A stretch of DNA of 37,285 nucleotides from Anaerolineales bacterium (GTDB taxonomy: Bacteria > Chloroflexota > Anaerolineae > Anaerolineales > UBA6663), in assembly GCA_020845955.1 (NCBI GenBank), contig JADLEU010000341.1:1-37285 (forward strand), read 5' to 3'. Numbering within the stretch: position 1 is the stretch's first letter; every line of letters starts with the position of its first letter. The position numbers were made by a program, and so were the translations under genes. Under the pieces are notes generated by a model. It did not search any database and was not told the DNA's origin. It saw nothing but the letters and a program-made list of their open reading frames with translations. Shown here in pieces: positions 7,018 to 14,709 of the stretch.

Positions 7018-8502
7018 CTACCGGCTGGTGAAAGGCACGAACAGCAGCCAGGCCGTCTGGGCGCCGAACTCGAAGGCGCCGATGTCGCAGCGGTCTGCGC
7101 GCTCGTAGCCGCGCTGGTCCGTGTCCAGCGCGGCGCCGTCGCCGTCTCGGCAGCCGCCCGGGTCGCCGGCGTTGATGGCGGGGCTGCCGGCGAGCAGGGC
7201 GTGGGTGAGGGTGGGGCCGCCGTTCGCGTGCAGGGGGCCCAGGCCGGCGGCCTGGTTGAGGACGTTGCCGGTGGTGATCCCGGCCAGGGTGCAGCCCAGC
7301 GCGTTTTCGACCAGGTTGTAGCCGAGCGAGTTGACGGTCCCGGCGCAGTCGGGCGCCTGGCCGCCGGGGTCGGTGTTGCCGGCGATGAGGGTGTTCTGCA
7401 ATGTGACGGCGACGCCCGCGACGCGCAGCCCGCCGCCGTCGAAGCCGCCGCTGTCGTTGCCGCTGAGGGTCACGTTGTACAGGGCGAAGGTGCCGTTGGT
7501 GGCGTCCACGCCGATGCCGTCGTTGCCGCTGATGGTGCTGTTGAGCACAACGGTCTGGGCCGCGCTGGAGGGGTTGCGCAGCCCGGCGCCCTCGTTGTCG
7601 CTGACGGTGCTGCCGGCGATCACCAGCCGGCCGGAGCCGCTGTTGAGAACGCCGGCCGGGTTGAAGCCGATGGTGCTGTTCTCGACCCGCGCGGTTTCGG
7701 TGACCAGCCCGGCCAGCGTCAGCCCGGCGTCGCCATGCGTGTTGCTCAAGATCTGGCTGGATTGGATGACGACACTGCCGCCCAGGATGGGGCCGTAGTG
7801 GTTGCCCTGGACCAGGCTGCCGGTCAGGCGCAGGCTGCCGCCGATGGAGTTGTGCAGGCTGCCGTACAGGCCGTTGCCGCGGATCTCGCTCTGCGCGATC
7901 ACCAGGACGCCGCCGATGTTGACGACGCCGCCCGTGCTGATCGCGCTGATGTTGCTGATGACGGCGGTGTGGGTCAGCGTAAGGGGCGTTCCACGGTTGA
8001 GGATGCCGGCGCCGAACGACGCGCCGACCAAGCCGCCGGTGATGGTGAGGCCGGTGATCTCGGTCGGCAGGGTGCCGCTGATGTCGAGCACCCGGTCGAG
8101 GCCGCCGCCGTGGAGGGTGGTGGCGGCGGCCGAAGCGCCGGCGATGGTCAGTGGGCTGCGCAGGTCGAGGTCACCGGTGGCAGACAGATCTTCGTTCGGC
8201 CCGGCGCGGGTCAGGGTGTAGGTGCCGGCCGGCACGACGATCTGGTCGGCGCCGCTGCCGGCCGGGCAGCCGCCAAAGGCGCTGTCGGTGTTCGCGGCCA
8301 CGATGGCCTCACGCAGCGCGCAGCCGGTTCCCTCGCCGCTCAGGTCATACTCGTCGGCGGTGGTAGTGACCGGCAGGGTCGCTGGCGGGCGGGCAGACGC
8401 GGCGGGGGCGCGCGCGCCCAGGGCTAGCGCGGCCGCCAGGGTCGCCGCCAACAGGAGGCGCACATGGGAAACAGGAGGTCGCCAGATAGCCCCAGTTGTC
8501 AT
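7018..8502 (-). CDS. Secreted right-handed beta-helix repeat protein
   Basis: 494 residues with an N-terminal signal segment (LLLAATLAAALALGARAPAASA) and then the 'choice-of-anchor/CSLREAI' type start: PVTTTADEYD...GTGCALREAIVAANTD. The body is a run of parallel beta-helix coils (LTIAGASAAATTLHG, ITGLTITGG, LTHTAVISN, VVLNSTISGNDG, LYNVTLSGNDSGG, VTLQNTLIAGNTD), and it closes with the common AINAGDPGGCRDGDG...DQRGYERADRCDIGAFEF module. It is predicted to be extracellular, perhaps polysaccharide-binding or structural; no catalytic site is recognised. The last residues, LLFVPFTSR, resemble the end of the ELW-repeat protein at 32108-35233. The ATG at 8502 has GGGAGG six bases upstream, inside the perfect palindrome GGGAGGCCTCCC. 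Confidence 0.85.
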   Translation of the reverse strand: MTTGAIWRPPVSHVRLLLAATLAAALALGARAPAASARPPATLPVTTTADEYDLSGEGTGCALREAIVAANTDSAFGGCPAGSGADQIVVPAGTYTLTRAGPNEDLSATGDLDLRSPLTIAGASAAATTLHGGGLDRVLDISGTLPTEITGLTITGGLVGASFGAGILNRGTPLTLTHTAVISNISAISTGGVVNIGGVLVIAQSEIRGNGLYGSLHNSIGGSLRLTGSLVQGNHYGPILGGSVVIQSSQILSNTHGDAGLTLAGLVTETARVENSTIGFNPAGVLNSGSGRLVIAGSTVSDNEGAGLRNPSSAAQTVVLNSTISGNDGIGVDATNGTFALYNVTLSGNDSGGFDGGGLRVAGVAVTLQNTLIAGNTDPGGQAPDCAGTVNSLGYNLVENALGCTLAGITTGNVLNQAAGLGPLHANGGPTLTHALLAGSPAINAGDPGGCRDGDGAALDTDQRGYERADRCDIGAFEFGAQTAWLLFVPFTSR

Positions 8503-8616
8503 GGGAGGCCTCCCAGCGCGGCGGGAACGCCCAGTTGCCGGCGGCGCACTGCTGGAAGCGTATGGCGAAAGGCGGGCGGCGTCAAGGCCCGCTAAGGCAA
8601 CTGGGCACATTGCCTC

Positions 8617-8644
8617 TTGAGATTCTCAGTGTGCGTGTTACACT
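8617..8644 (+). promoter_or_regulatory. Promoter of the Cys-rich protein gene
   Basis: TTGAGA (8617-8622) and TACACT (8639-8644) are spaced by 16 bases, with an extended TGT directly before the -10. The expected start is near 8651, leaving a leader of about 27 bases that contains the AGGAGG at 8665-8670. Confidence 0.65.
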
Positions 8645-8677
8645 GCGGACAACTTATGTGCCACAGGAGGCAGAGTG

Positions 8678-9286
8678 ATGGCGGATGCTGACGACGTTGA
8701 GCCACTGATCGTGAACGGCTGGCCGGTGGACCCTGGGCTGCTCGAAGCCCGGGCGATGACGCGCTGCCGGCTGGAGGCCTGCCAGAGCGCCTGCTGCAGC
8801 GGCGGGGTGTGGATCCACACCCGCCAGGTCGAGGATATCTTGGCCCACCAGGACCTGATCCTCCCCCACATGCCCCCCGACCGCCGCGACCCCAGCCAAT
8901 GGTTCGACGGCGCCGACGAGCTCGACACCGATTGGCCCGCGGCCGGCAATGCCACCGGCACGGCCGTGGTCGACGACCCCACGCACCCGGCCGGGACGAC
9001 GTGCGTATTCCTCAACGCCAACCGGCTGTGCGCGCTGCAGGCCGCCAGCATCGCGGCCGGCGAGCACCCCTGGCGCTTCAAGCCGTTCTACTGCGCGCTG
9101 CACCCCCTGGGCCTGGACGATGGCCGGCTGGTGTTGGTGGAAGATAGCGAGATCTACCAGGAAGGCGGCTGCTGCAGCGAGCCGGCCGTTGCGCCAATCC
9201 CGGTCTTCCAGTTGTTCGACGTCGAGACCAAGCTGGCGCTGGGCGAAGCAGGCTACGCCCAGTTGGAGGCGCTGAGCCGAGGCTAG
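8678..9286 (+). CDS. Cys-rich YkgJ/DUF3109-like putative metal-cluster protein
   Basis: 202 residues, cytoplasmic. Cysteines are clustered as in the YkgJ/DUF3109 group: C30, C35, C39, C40 (CRLEACQSACC), C109 (TTCVFL), C118 (NRLCALQ), C139 (KPFYCALHPL) and C165/C166. The family is thought to bind zinc or an Fe-S cluster, but its role is not established. The segment FLNANRLCALQ...KPFYCALHPL is the recognisable core. ATG 8678 is favoured over the GTG at 8675 because AGGAGG then sits seven bases upstream. It is monocistronic, with its own promoter and a convergent hairpin downstream. Confidence 0.78.
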   Translation: MADADDVEPLIVNGWPVDPGLLEARAMTRCRLEACQSACCSGGVWIHTRQVEDILAHQDLILPHMPPDRRDPSQWFDGADELDTDWPAAGNATGTAVVDDPTHPAGTTCVFLNANRLCALQAASIAAGEHPWRFKPFYCALHPLGLDDGRLVLVEDSEIYQEGGCCSEPAVAPIPVFQLFDVETKLALGEAGYAQLEALSRG

Positions 9287-9312
9287 CCGCTGGAAGGTAG
9301 AAGGGCTGTCGA

Positions 9313-9335
9313 GCACCTGCGCTACTGCCAGGTGC
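9313..9335. terminator. Hairpin between convergent genes
   Basis: GCACCTG (9313-9319) and CAGGTGC (9329-9335) form a 7-bp stem with a nine-base loop, in the 192-base gap between the Cys-rich gene and the convergent GT39 gene. It is a plausible bidirectional 3' structure, without T-tracts. Nothing else is seen in the gap. Confidence 0.4.
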
Positions 9336-9478
9336 CTGTCGTGTCTCGAGCGTCCCCCAGGCTTTGAGCATCGGCGGCATCCCGATCCGCCCGCGCGGGC
9401 GGGCTGCTACCGTTATCTCCCGCGCACCGGTCAACAGGCGCTGCCATACGACATCCGCCGCGCACATCAGCGGCCCCA

Positions 9479-12472
9479 TCAACGGACCGCGATCTCCGGC
9501 AGCCACAGCGCGTCGCCCAGCCCGTGCGCCAGCTCAAGGCGCTGGCCGGTCTCGGGGAGGTAGAGGCCGACGGCGACCTGGTAGGTGCTGGGGGGCAGGT
9601 TGAAGGCGTAGTCGCTCGTGACGTATTCGCCGGGCTGCCAGAGGGAGGTGGGGTAGCCGGGGGCCGGGGCGCCGTCCTGCTGGGCGACGATCTGGCCGGC
9701 AGCGCCGCGCACGTGAACGAAGGCGGTGTAGTCCTGGGCCATGGGCGCCTGGGCTTGCCAGGCCAGGCGCAGGCTGGTGGCCGCGCCGGCGCCGCCGGGC
9801 GCCAGCGTGTAGCCGAGGAGCGCCAGCAGGGGCTCGCCGTTGGCGGGGTCGTGGAAGAGCGCGCCGCTGGGCGTCTCGACGGCCGGCGGGTCGAAGGCGC
9901 GCGCCACGGCCTGCACGTCGAGCGCGGCCAGGGTGGCGCTGCCCGCGCCGGGCACCGTGACGGCCAGCGGCGACGCGCCCGGGGCGAAGTCCGGCGGCAC
10001 GCGCAGCGCGTAGCCGTCGACCAGCACCTGGCCGGGCTGCAGTTGGCCGAGCGGCAGCGTGCCGTGGACGGGATGGCCGGTGTAGAGCGCCCGCGCGCCG
10101 AGCGATACGGTCAGCGGCTCAGCCACGGGCGAGCGGGCGGCTGCCTGCCAGAAGAGCGTCAGCCGTAGGCGCTCGCCCTGGCGCGGGGCGGAGGTGTTCA
10201 GGCTATAGCCCAGCAGGTTCGGCGCGGCGTCCAGGCCCGCTTGGCTGGCAGGCGGCGTGAGAGCGTGTTCGGCTAGCAGCGCGTCCAGGCCAGCGTCGAG
10301 GGCGCCGGCCAGGCGCACGGGCGGCAGCGGGGCGCGCTCGCCGGCGTAGGCGCCATCGGGCGCTAGGCGTGGCAGGCTGAGGTCCGCGCCGGCCGAGTAG
10401 AAGCCGATCTTGACCACGTAGTCGCCGGGCGGCAGGCCAGCGGGCAGGGGCAGGGCCAGCCGGGCGAGCACGGTGTCGCCAGCTCGCCACTGCTCGGAGG
10501 GATAGCTGAAGCCGCCACTCTGCGCCCAGGCGCTGCTGGCGAGGGCGCTATCGGTCAGGCGAGCATAGGGCAGGACGTCGCCGGCTTGGGGCAGGTTCTC
10601 GACGCGCCAGCGCACGTCCACGAGCAGTTGGGCAGTCTCGGCGGTGACGCGATAGCCGGTCAGGGTGACCACGTTGCCGAAGTTCTCATCCAGCGGCGCG
10701 AGTTCCGGCAGGGGCGAGGCCTGGCCGGGCGGGAAGCGGTAGATCCGATAGCTGGGCACGCCGTCGGGGTCGAGCGGCGCTTCCACCAGGTAAGGCTCCC
10801 AGCCAGCGATCCACTCGGCGGGCGGCAGCGCCGAGCGCGCGAAGGCGTACAGCGCGGCGCCCTGGGCGGGCACGGCCAGCGATGCGCCGCCGGTGAGCCA
10901 GTTGATCTTGCCAAAGTCGCGAGCCAGGTAGGCCAGGGTGGGGTGGCGGTAGTGGAGGCTGGAGACGTAGACGTTCGTGCCAGCCAGGTCTTGTTCATTC
11001 AGGTACGCGGCGATGCCGGTCAGGTCGGCGTCGTTGTTCTGGCGCTGCGCGGGCAGGTTGGCCCACTCGACGAAGTACTGCCGCCGGGTGGTGTAGACGC
11101 CGCCGGCGAGCACCAACAGCGTGACCACCAGCATAGGATAAGGATAAGCGATCAGCGGGCCGGGCAGCCGCCGCTGCACCCAGCGGAAGGCGGCCAGCAG
11201 CCCGCGCGCCGGGAAGACGAACAACAGCGGGATCAGCCCGAAAGCGCGCACGTTGGAGGGGAAGACGTCGTGGACGGAGAGGGCCGTGGGCGCCAGCATG
11301 GCCGGCAGCCAGGCGAGCAGCAGCCATTCGACGGCACGGGCCAGCGGGGCGCGGCGGCGCGGTGGCTGCAGGGCAGTGCGCAGGGTGACGAGCAGGCCGA
11401 TGACGAAGAAGACGCCCAGCACCGGGCCGAAGAGCGGCAGACCGGGCAGGTTGAAGCGGTCGTAGGGCTCGCCGTTGAGGAAGACCATCTCCAGCGCGCG
11501 GCGCACGCCGGCGAGCAGCAAGGCGCCCTCGCCCACGCGCGGCACGACCTGGCCGGCGCGGTTGGCGAAGTCCTCGGGATGGCGCAGGAAGTAGAGGCCG
11601 AGGGGCAGGAAGGCGAGCAGGGCGGAGGCGGCGTAGACGAGGAAGGCGCGTGTGAGAGGTGGGAGGCGGGAAGCCGGAGGCGCCGTAGGGGGGTCAGAGG
11701 TGGGAGGTGGCAGGCGGTCAGCGCGCCAGGCGGTGAGGAGAAGGGCCAGCCAGAAGATTGCGAGCGGAACGGGGAAGAGCCGGGCGGCCAGGTAGGTGTA
11801 GGCGGCCAGGCCGGTGAAGAGGCCGCCAAGGGCGATCACAATCGCTGGCTCGTGGTGACGGACAAAGGACCGCCGCGCGAGGCGAACGCCTAGCCGGGGT
11901 TGGGTGACGAGGGGAGCGGTTGGCCTCGCCGCCGGCCATTCGACGTTGGCCGTTTGCGGTTCGGTCGTTAGTTGCCGGCTGCCCGCCGTCAGCTTGTTCA
12001 GCCCCCGCATCAGGAACCCAATCGCCAGCGCCTGCACGACCGGCTCGCTGATGACGCGGAAGCCGAAGCGCGAGAAGGTGACGTGGAAGAAGGCGGCGGC
12101 CAGCATGGCCGTTCCCAGGGCGGCCAGCGGCAGGCTGCGCTTCGGGTCGAAGCGTAGGGTTTCGCGCAGGGCGAAGAAGGCGGCCGGCAGGGCCAGCACG
12201 CCCAGCAGCGCGGAAGCCAGCCGCAGGCTGAAGACCGACGAGCCGATCAGGCGGAACCACAGCGCCAGCCAGTAATAGAAGAGGGGCTCGTGGCCGGTGT
12301 AGGCGCTGATGAAGATGGGGCGGTAGCCGTGGAAGGCGACTTCGTTGCCCAGCAGGGCCGTGGCGGCCAGGTCGTAGTGCAGGCCCGGCGGCACCCGGAT
12401 GAGCTGCCACAGCCGCAGGAAGGCGCCGGCCAGGATGATGGTGACGAGCAGGGCGTAGTAGCGGCGGGGCAT
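9479..12472 (-). CDS. GT39-like membrane glycosyltransferase with C-terminal beta-sandwich tail
   Basis: 997 residues. The N-terminal half is a multi-pass ArnT/PMT-type (glycosyltransferase family 39) domain that would move sugars from a polyprenyl donor outside the membrane. It starts IILAGAFLRLWQLIRVPPGLHYDL (acidic residue at 34), with the family's GHEPLFYYWLALWFRLIGSS and LRLASALLG. About 12 hydrophobic segments run to residue about 470. The C-terminal half is extracytoplasmic, with three similar modules of WQA/VRW...LPAGDYVVKIGFY, LLGYSLN...RLTLFWQAAA and LLGYTLAPG...LRLAWQAQAP...YQVAVGLYLPETGQRL type. Two proline-rich insertions lie in the membrane half, near residues 180-205 and 250-272. 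The acceptor is unknown. No Shine-Dalgarno precedes the ATG, and its promoter lies 165 bases upstream, beyond a gene relic. Confidence 0.82.
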   Translation of the reverse strand: MPRRYYALLVTIILAGAFLRLWQLIRVPPGLHYDLAATALLGNEVAFHGYRPIFISAYTGHEPLFYYWLALWFRLIGSSVFSLRLASALLGVLALPAAFFALRETLRFDPKRSLPLAALGTAMLAAAFFHVTFSRFGFRVISEPVVQALAIGFLMRGLNKLTAGSRQLTTEPQTANVEWPAARPTAPLVTQPRLGVRLARRSFVRHHEPAIVIALGGLFTGLAAYTYLAARLFPVPLAIFWLALLLTAWRADRLPPPTSDPPTAPPASRLPPLTRAFLVYAASALLAFLPLGLYFLRHPEDFANRAGQVVPRVGEGALLLAGVRRALEMVFLNGEPYDRFNLPGLPLFGPVLGVFFVIGLLVTLRTALQPPRRRAPLARAVEWLLLAWLPAMLAPTALSVHDVFPSNVRAFGLIPLLFVFPARGLLAAFRWVQRRLPGPLIAYPYPMLVVTLLVLAGGVYTTRRQYFVEWANLPAQRQNNDADLTGIAAYLNEQDLAGTNVYVSSLHYRHPTLAYLARDFGKINWLTGGASLAVPAQGAALYAFARSALPPAEWIAGWEPYLVEAPLDPDGVPSYRIYRFPPGQASPLPELAPLDENFGNVVTLTGYRVTAETAQLLVDVRWRVENLPQAGDVLPYARLTDSALASSAWAQSGGFSYPSEQWRAGDTVLARLALPLPAGLPPGDYVVKIGFYSAGADLSLPRLAPDGAYAGERAPLPPVRLAGALDAGLDALLAEHALTPPASQAGLDAAPNLLGYSLNTSAPRQGERLRLTLFWQAAARSPVAEPLTVSLGARALYTGHPVHGTLPLGQLQPGQVLVDGYALRVPPDFAPGASPLAVTVPGAGSATLAALDVQAVARAFDPPAVETPSGALFHDPANGEPLLALLGYTLAPGGAGAATSLRLAWQAQAPMAQDYTAFVHVRGAAGQIVAQQDGAPAPGYPTSLWQPGEYVTSDYAFNLPPSTYQVAVGLYLPETGQRLELAHGLGDALWLPEIAVR

Positions 12473-12479
12473 GGGGAGG

Positions 12480-12620
12480 GAAGACGGGCGTGAGATAGAG
12501 GTAGTCCGCGAGCAAGACGCCGTCCCAGCCCGCGGCTAGGGCCAGGCCGGCCAGGATGCGGGCATCGCTCCAAGGACCGCCGTTGAGCAGGTCAGGTTGC
12601 AGCGCATGGAATGCTTTCGC
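12480..12620 (-). pseudogene. Remnant of a luciferase-like (LLM) flavin oxidoreductase N-terminus
   Basis: On the minus strand a short reading frame encodes ALQPDLLNGGPWSDARILAG followed by LALAAGWDGVLLADYLYLTP. This matches the N-terminal pattern of LLM-class flavin-dependent oxidoreductases (leading strand, GPWSDAR.LA.LA, then AGWDGVFL.DYL). Nothing of the remaining family domain of roughly 300 residues follows: the GT39 gene begins at once in another frame. No good start codon is left in this frame, though an out-of-frame ATG lies at the expected place. I infer a deletion that joined the promoter and the first ~45 codons to the GT39 gene. Confidence 0.45.
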
Positions 12621-12636
12621 TCCGGGCACGGTGGGC

Positions 12637-12651
12637 TGATTATAGCGCAGG
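12637..12651 (-). promoter_or_regulatory. -10 promoter element upstream of the LLM relic and GT39 gene
   Basis: CCTGCGCTATAATCA on the minus strand contains a perfect TATAAT (12644-12639). The same 15 bases occur upstream of the trans-sulfuration enzyme (18929-18915). No convincing -35 is visible. It lies about 165 bases before the GT39 ATG. Confidence 0.5.
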
Positions 12652-12763
12652 CGCGAGCGCGGGCGGTGAACCGGGCGGACCGCGCCAGGCGGCCAGAGCC
12701 AGCGCACGCGCCCACAACCGCGCTCCGCCCTTCGCCGCGCGACGACGCTGCGCGCGGGCCGGT

Positions 12764-13459
12764 CTACGGGGTCAGGCCGCGCAGCCCGCGGTAGATGGAC
12801 AAGAACAATACGCTGCCGCCCGTCGTCCAGTAAAGCCACTGCGCAGCCGGCTGCGCACTGTCCGTGCCGCTCAGCACGCCGTGCAGCAGGGCCAGCAGGA
12901 AGACGGCATAACCGAGGGCGTGCACTCCGCGCCAGGTGCGCGGGCCCAGCCAGCGGCGGGTGTAGAAGCTCAGGCTGACGAGCCCGAGGGCGTACAGGGC
13001 CAATTGCCCCAGGCCGACCCACAGCGGCCGATACGGCGCGTTGACAAACGGCACCAGGATCTGGCCGATCGAATAGTCCAGGTAACCGTCGCCCAGCAGG
13101 ATGGCGGCGTGGAACAGCGCCAGGGCCAACCCCAGCAGGCTGGTGTATTGGTGCAGGTCGAAGGCCGTGGGGCCGCCCGGCCACAGCCGGGCGAGGCGGT
13201 TGGTCAGGAGCAGCCCGGTTGCCGTCGAGATCCACAGCAGACCGTAGGCGGCGAAAGCGCTCGATCGCGCCAGGTACCAATACGCCTTGGGCTCCGGTCC
13301 GGCCAGTGAGGCGCGCAGTCCGGGCAGCCAGGCCCAAAGCGCCGTCGTGCCGGCTACTGCCCCGGCCATCAACGCCAATCCCAGCGCCAGCCGCGCGCCG
13401 GGCCCCCAGCCGGCCGCGGGATCCACGCGCTTCACCACCATGTTTGCGTTTGTCGCCAT
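12764..13459 (-). CDS. Ferric-reductase-like heme transmembrane protein
   Basis: 231 residues with about six membrane segments. It has the ferric reductase-like transmembrane signature: His103 and His117 in one segment (LHQYTSLLGLALALFH) and His180 and His193 in another (VHALGYAVFLLALLH). This spacing fits two b-type hemes stacked across the membrane, as in MsrQ/YedZ and NOX-type proteins. No FAD/NADH domain is attached, so electrons must come from a partner. The start ATG has GGAG seven bases upstream, inside the end of the ApbE gene, three bases from its stop, so translation is probably coupled. It is the last gene of the four-gene operon starting at 15228. Confidence 0.85.
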   Translation of the reverse strand: MATNANMVVKRVDPAAGWGPGARLALGLALMAGAVAGTTALWAWLPGLRASLAGPEPKAYWYLARSSAFAAYGLLWISTATGLLLTNRLARLWPGGPTAFDLHQYTSLLGLALALFHAAILLGDGYLDYSIGQILVPFVNAPYRPLWVGLGQLALYALGLVSLSFYTRRWLGPRTWRGVHALGYAVFLLALLHGVLSGTDSAQPAAQWLYWTTGGSVLFLSIYRGLRGLTP

Positions 13460-13462
13460 GTC

Positions 13463-14413
13463 TCAGCTCCACACATAGTCCGCCAGCCGGCGGCTGGCCA
13501 TTCCCGATTGCGGGCCGTCCTCCACAACGATCAGGCCCGCCATCTCGGGCCGAGCCTCCAGCCAGGCCAGGCCGGCGGCGCTTCCCAACAAGAACACCAC
13601 TTTGGCGGCCATTTCGGCCAACCACAGTTCGGGCGCCAGCACGGTGGCGCTGACCACATCGGTCTGCGCCGGCAGGCCGGTGCGTGCGTCGAGCAGGTGA
13701 TGGCGCCAGACGCCCCCCTGCTGCCAGCGCCGGAAATCGCGGCCGGAGGTCGCGACGCCCCCGCGCCGCACGCGCAGCGTCGTCAGCAGTCCTTCGGGCT
13801 CGCCCGGATCGGCTACGCCGATAGGCCAAGCCTCACCGCCGGCCCGCGGGCCGCTCACGGCCACGTCGCCGCCCGCCTCCACCAGGGCCGGTCCCCACGC
13901 GCCGAGCGCTCGCGCCGCCCGCGCGGCCGCCCAACCTTTGGCGACGCCGCCGAGGTCCAGGCGGACGCCGCGTGGTAACTGGACGGTGTGATCCCGAGGA
14001 CGGCAGCGAATGGCGCGCCAGGCGGCCTCCGAGGGTGGCTCGCCCACGGGCGGCGGTCCCGGCAGGCGCGCGCCCCCGCTCAGCAACTGGTCGAAGGAAC
14101 GGTCGTAGCCGGCGCGCTCCAGGGCCGCCAGCAGGGCCGGCGTGACCCGGCCAGCGGTGAGGCGGGCCACGCGCAGCGCGAGGCGCACCACCTCCCACAG
14201 CACCGGGCTGACGCGCACCGGGTGCCCGGCCTGCGCGTTAAGCTGCGCCAGCTCGCTGTCGGGCCGGAAGCGGCTGAGGCGCTGCTCCCAAGTCTCGAAC
14301 CAGCGCGGGGCCAGTTCGAGCGCCTCGGCCGCGCCGGGCGCGCTGCCGTCGATGTGGGCCGTCACCTGGCAGCCCATGGCGCGGAAGACGAGGCGCGGCA
14401 TGCCTGTGCTCAC
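13463..14413 (-). CDS. apbE: FAD:protein FMN transferase (ApbE family)
   Basis: 316 residues, close to the family length. ApbE enzymes split FAD and attach FMN covalently to a Thr of an acceptor protein outside the membrane. Visible motifs: an N-terminal FRAMGCQVTAHI strand, WEQRLSRFRPDSELAQLN, the core LDLGGVAKGWAAARA, EAGGDVAVSG, and the metal/substrate motif HHLLDARTGLPAQTDVVSATVLAPELWLAEMAAKV. I see no lipobox or signal at the GTG start (14413) or at the second start ATG 14401, so export is uncertain. No typical acceptor domain (Dxx[ST]GAT) is found in the neighbouring genes, so the flavinylated partner is probably encoded elsewhere. Confidence 0.9.
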   Translation of the reverse strand: MSTGMPRLVFRAMGCQVTAHIDGSAPGAAEALELAPRWFETWEQRLSRFRPDSELAQLNAQAGHPVRVSPVLWEVVRLALRVARLTAGRVTPALLAALERAGYDRSFDQLLSGGARLPGPPPVGEPPSEAAWRAIRCRPRDHTVQLPRGVRLDLGGVAKGWAAARAARALGAWGPALVEAGGDVAVSGPRAGGEAWPIGVADPGEPEGLLTTLRVRRGGVATSGRDFRRWQQGGVWRHHLLDARTGLPAQTDVVSATVLAPELWLAEMAAKVVFLLGSAAGLAWLEARPEMAGLIVVEDGPQSGMASRRLADYVWS

Positions 14414-14423
14414 GGCGCCGGCG

Positions 14424-14669
14424 TCACCGGCTCGAGCGGGTGACGGCCACCGGCGGCGGGGCCGTCACCGAGCGGAGCCCCGCCGCCGCCCCCGGCCGTG
14501 ACGGCAGCCCGGCCTGTCCGCCTGGCGCCGCCAGGGTGGGCAGAGGCGCCAGGGCGGCCGGCAGATCACCGGCGAGCGCGGCGGGCTGGGCGGCGATGGC
14601 CGCCCAGCCGCCCAGGACGACGGCCAGCGACGAAGCAGCCAGCAGAGCCTTGAGGCCAGGGATGCCCAT
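14424..14669 (-). CDS. Small predicted secreted or membrane-anchored protein
   Basis: 81 residues, unrecognised. It begins GIPGLKALLAASSLAVVLGG, a signal or membrane segment, followed by an Ala/Pro/Gly-rich tail with no cysteine or clear domain. It sits between the PepSY-like gene (40 bases upstream) and apbE (10 bases downstream), all on the same strand, so it is probably translated in the operon. The tail composition is that of a flexible extracytoplasmic linker. The Shine-Dalgarno is weak (GGCGAG). It may be a small subunit or anchor for the heme/flavin system; the reading frame could also be fortuitous. Confidence 0.5.
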   Translation of the reverse strand: MGIPGLKALLAASSLAVVLGGWAAIAAQPAALAGDLPAALAPLPTLAAPGGQAGLPSRPGAAAGLRSVTAPPPVAVTRSSR

Positions 14670-14709
14670 AATCGCTCGCCGCGCGGCCGGCGCACGTGCC
14701 GACCGGGCT

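Noticed and set aside
6871-8427. Long plus-strand open frame of 518 codons opposite the beta-helix gene
   Set aside because: Its Ala/Gly/Val/Asp-rich composition is what the complement of the beta-helix gene gives in high-GC DNA; there is no domain, and the minus-strand protein has clear repeats and a signal peptide.
10586-11893. 435-codon plus-strand frame opposite the GT39 gene
   Set aside because: Low-complexity Gln/Gly/Glu-rich translation with no start signal; GT39 motifs on the other strand explain the open frame.
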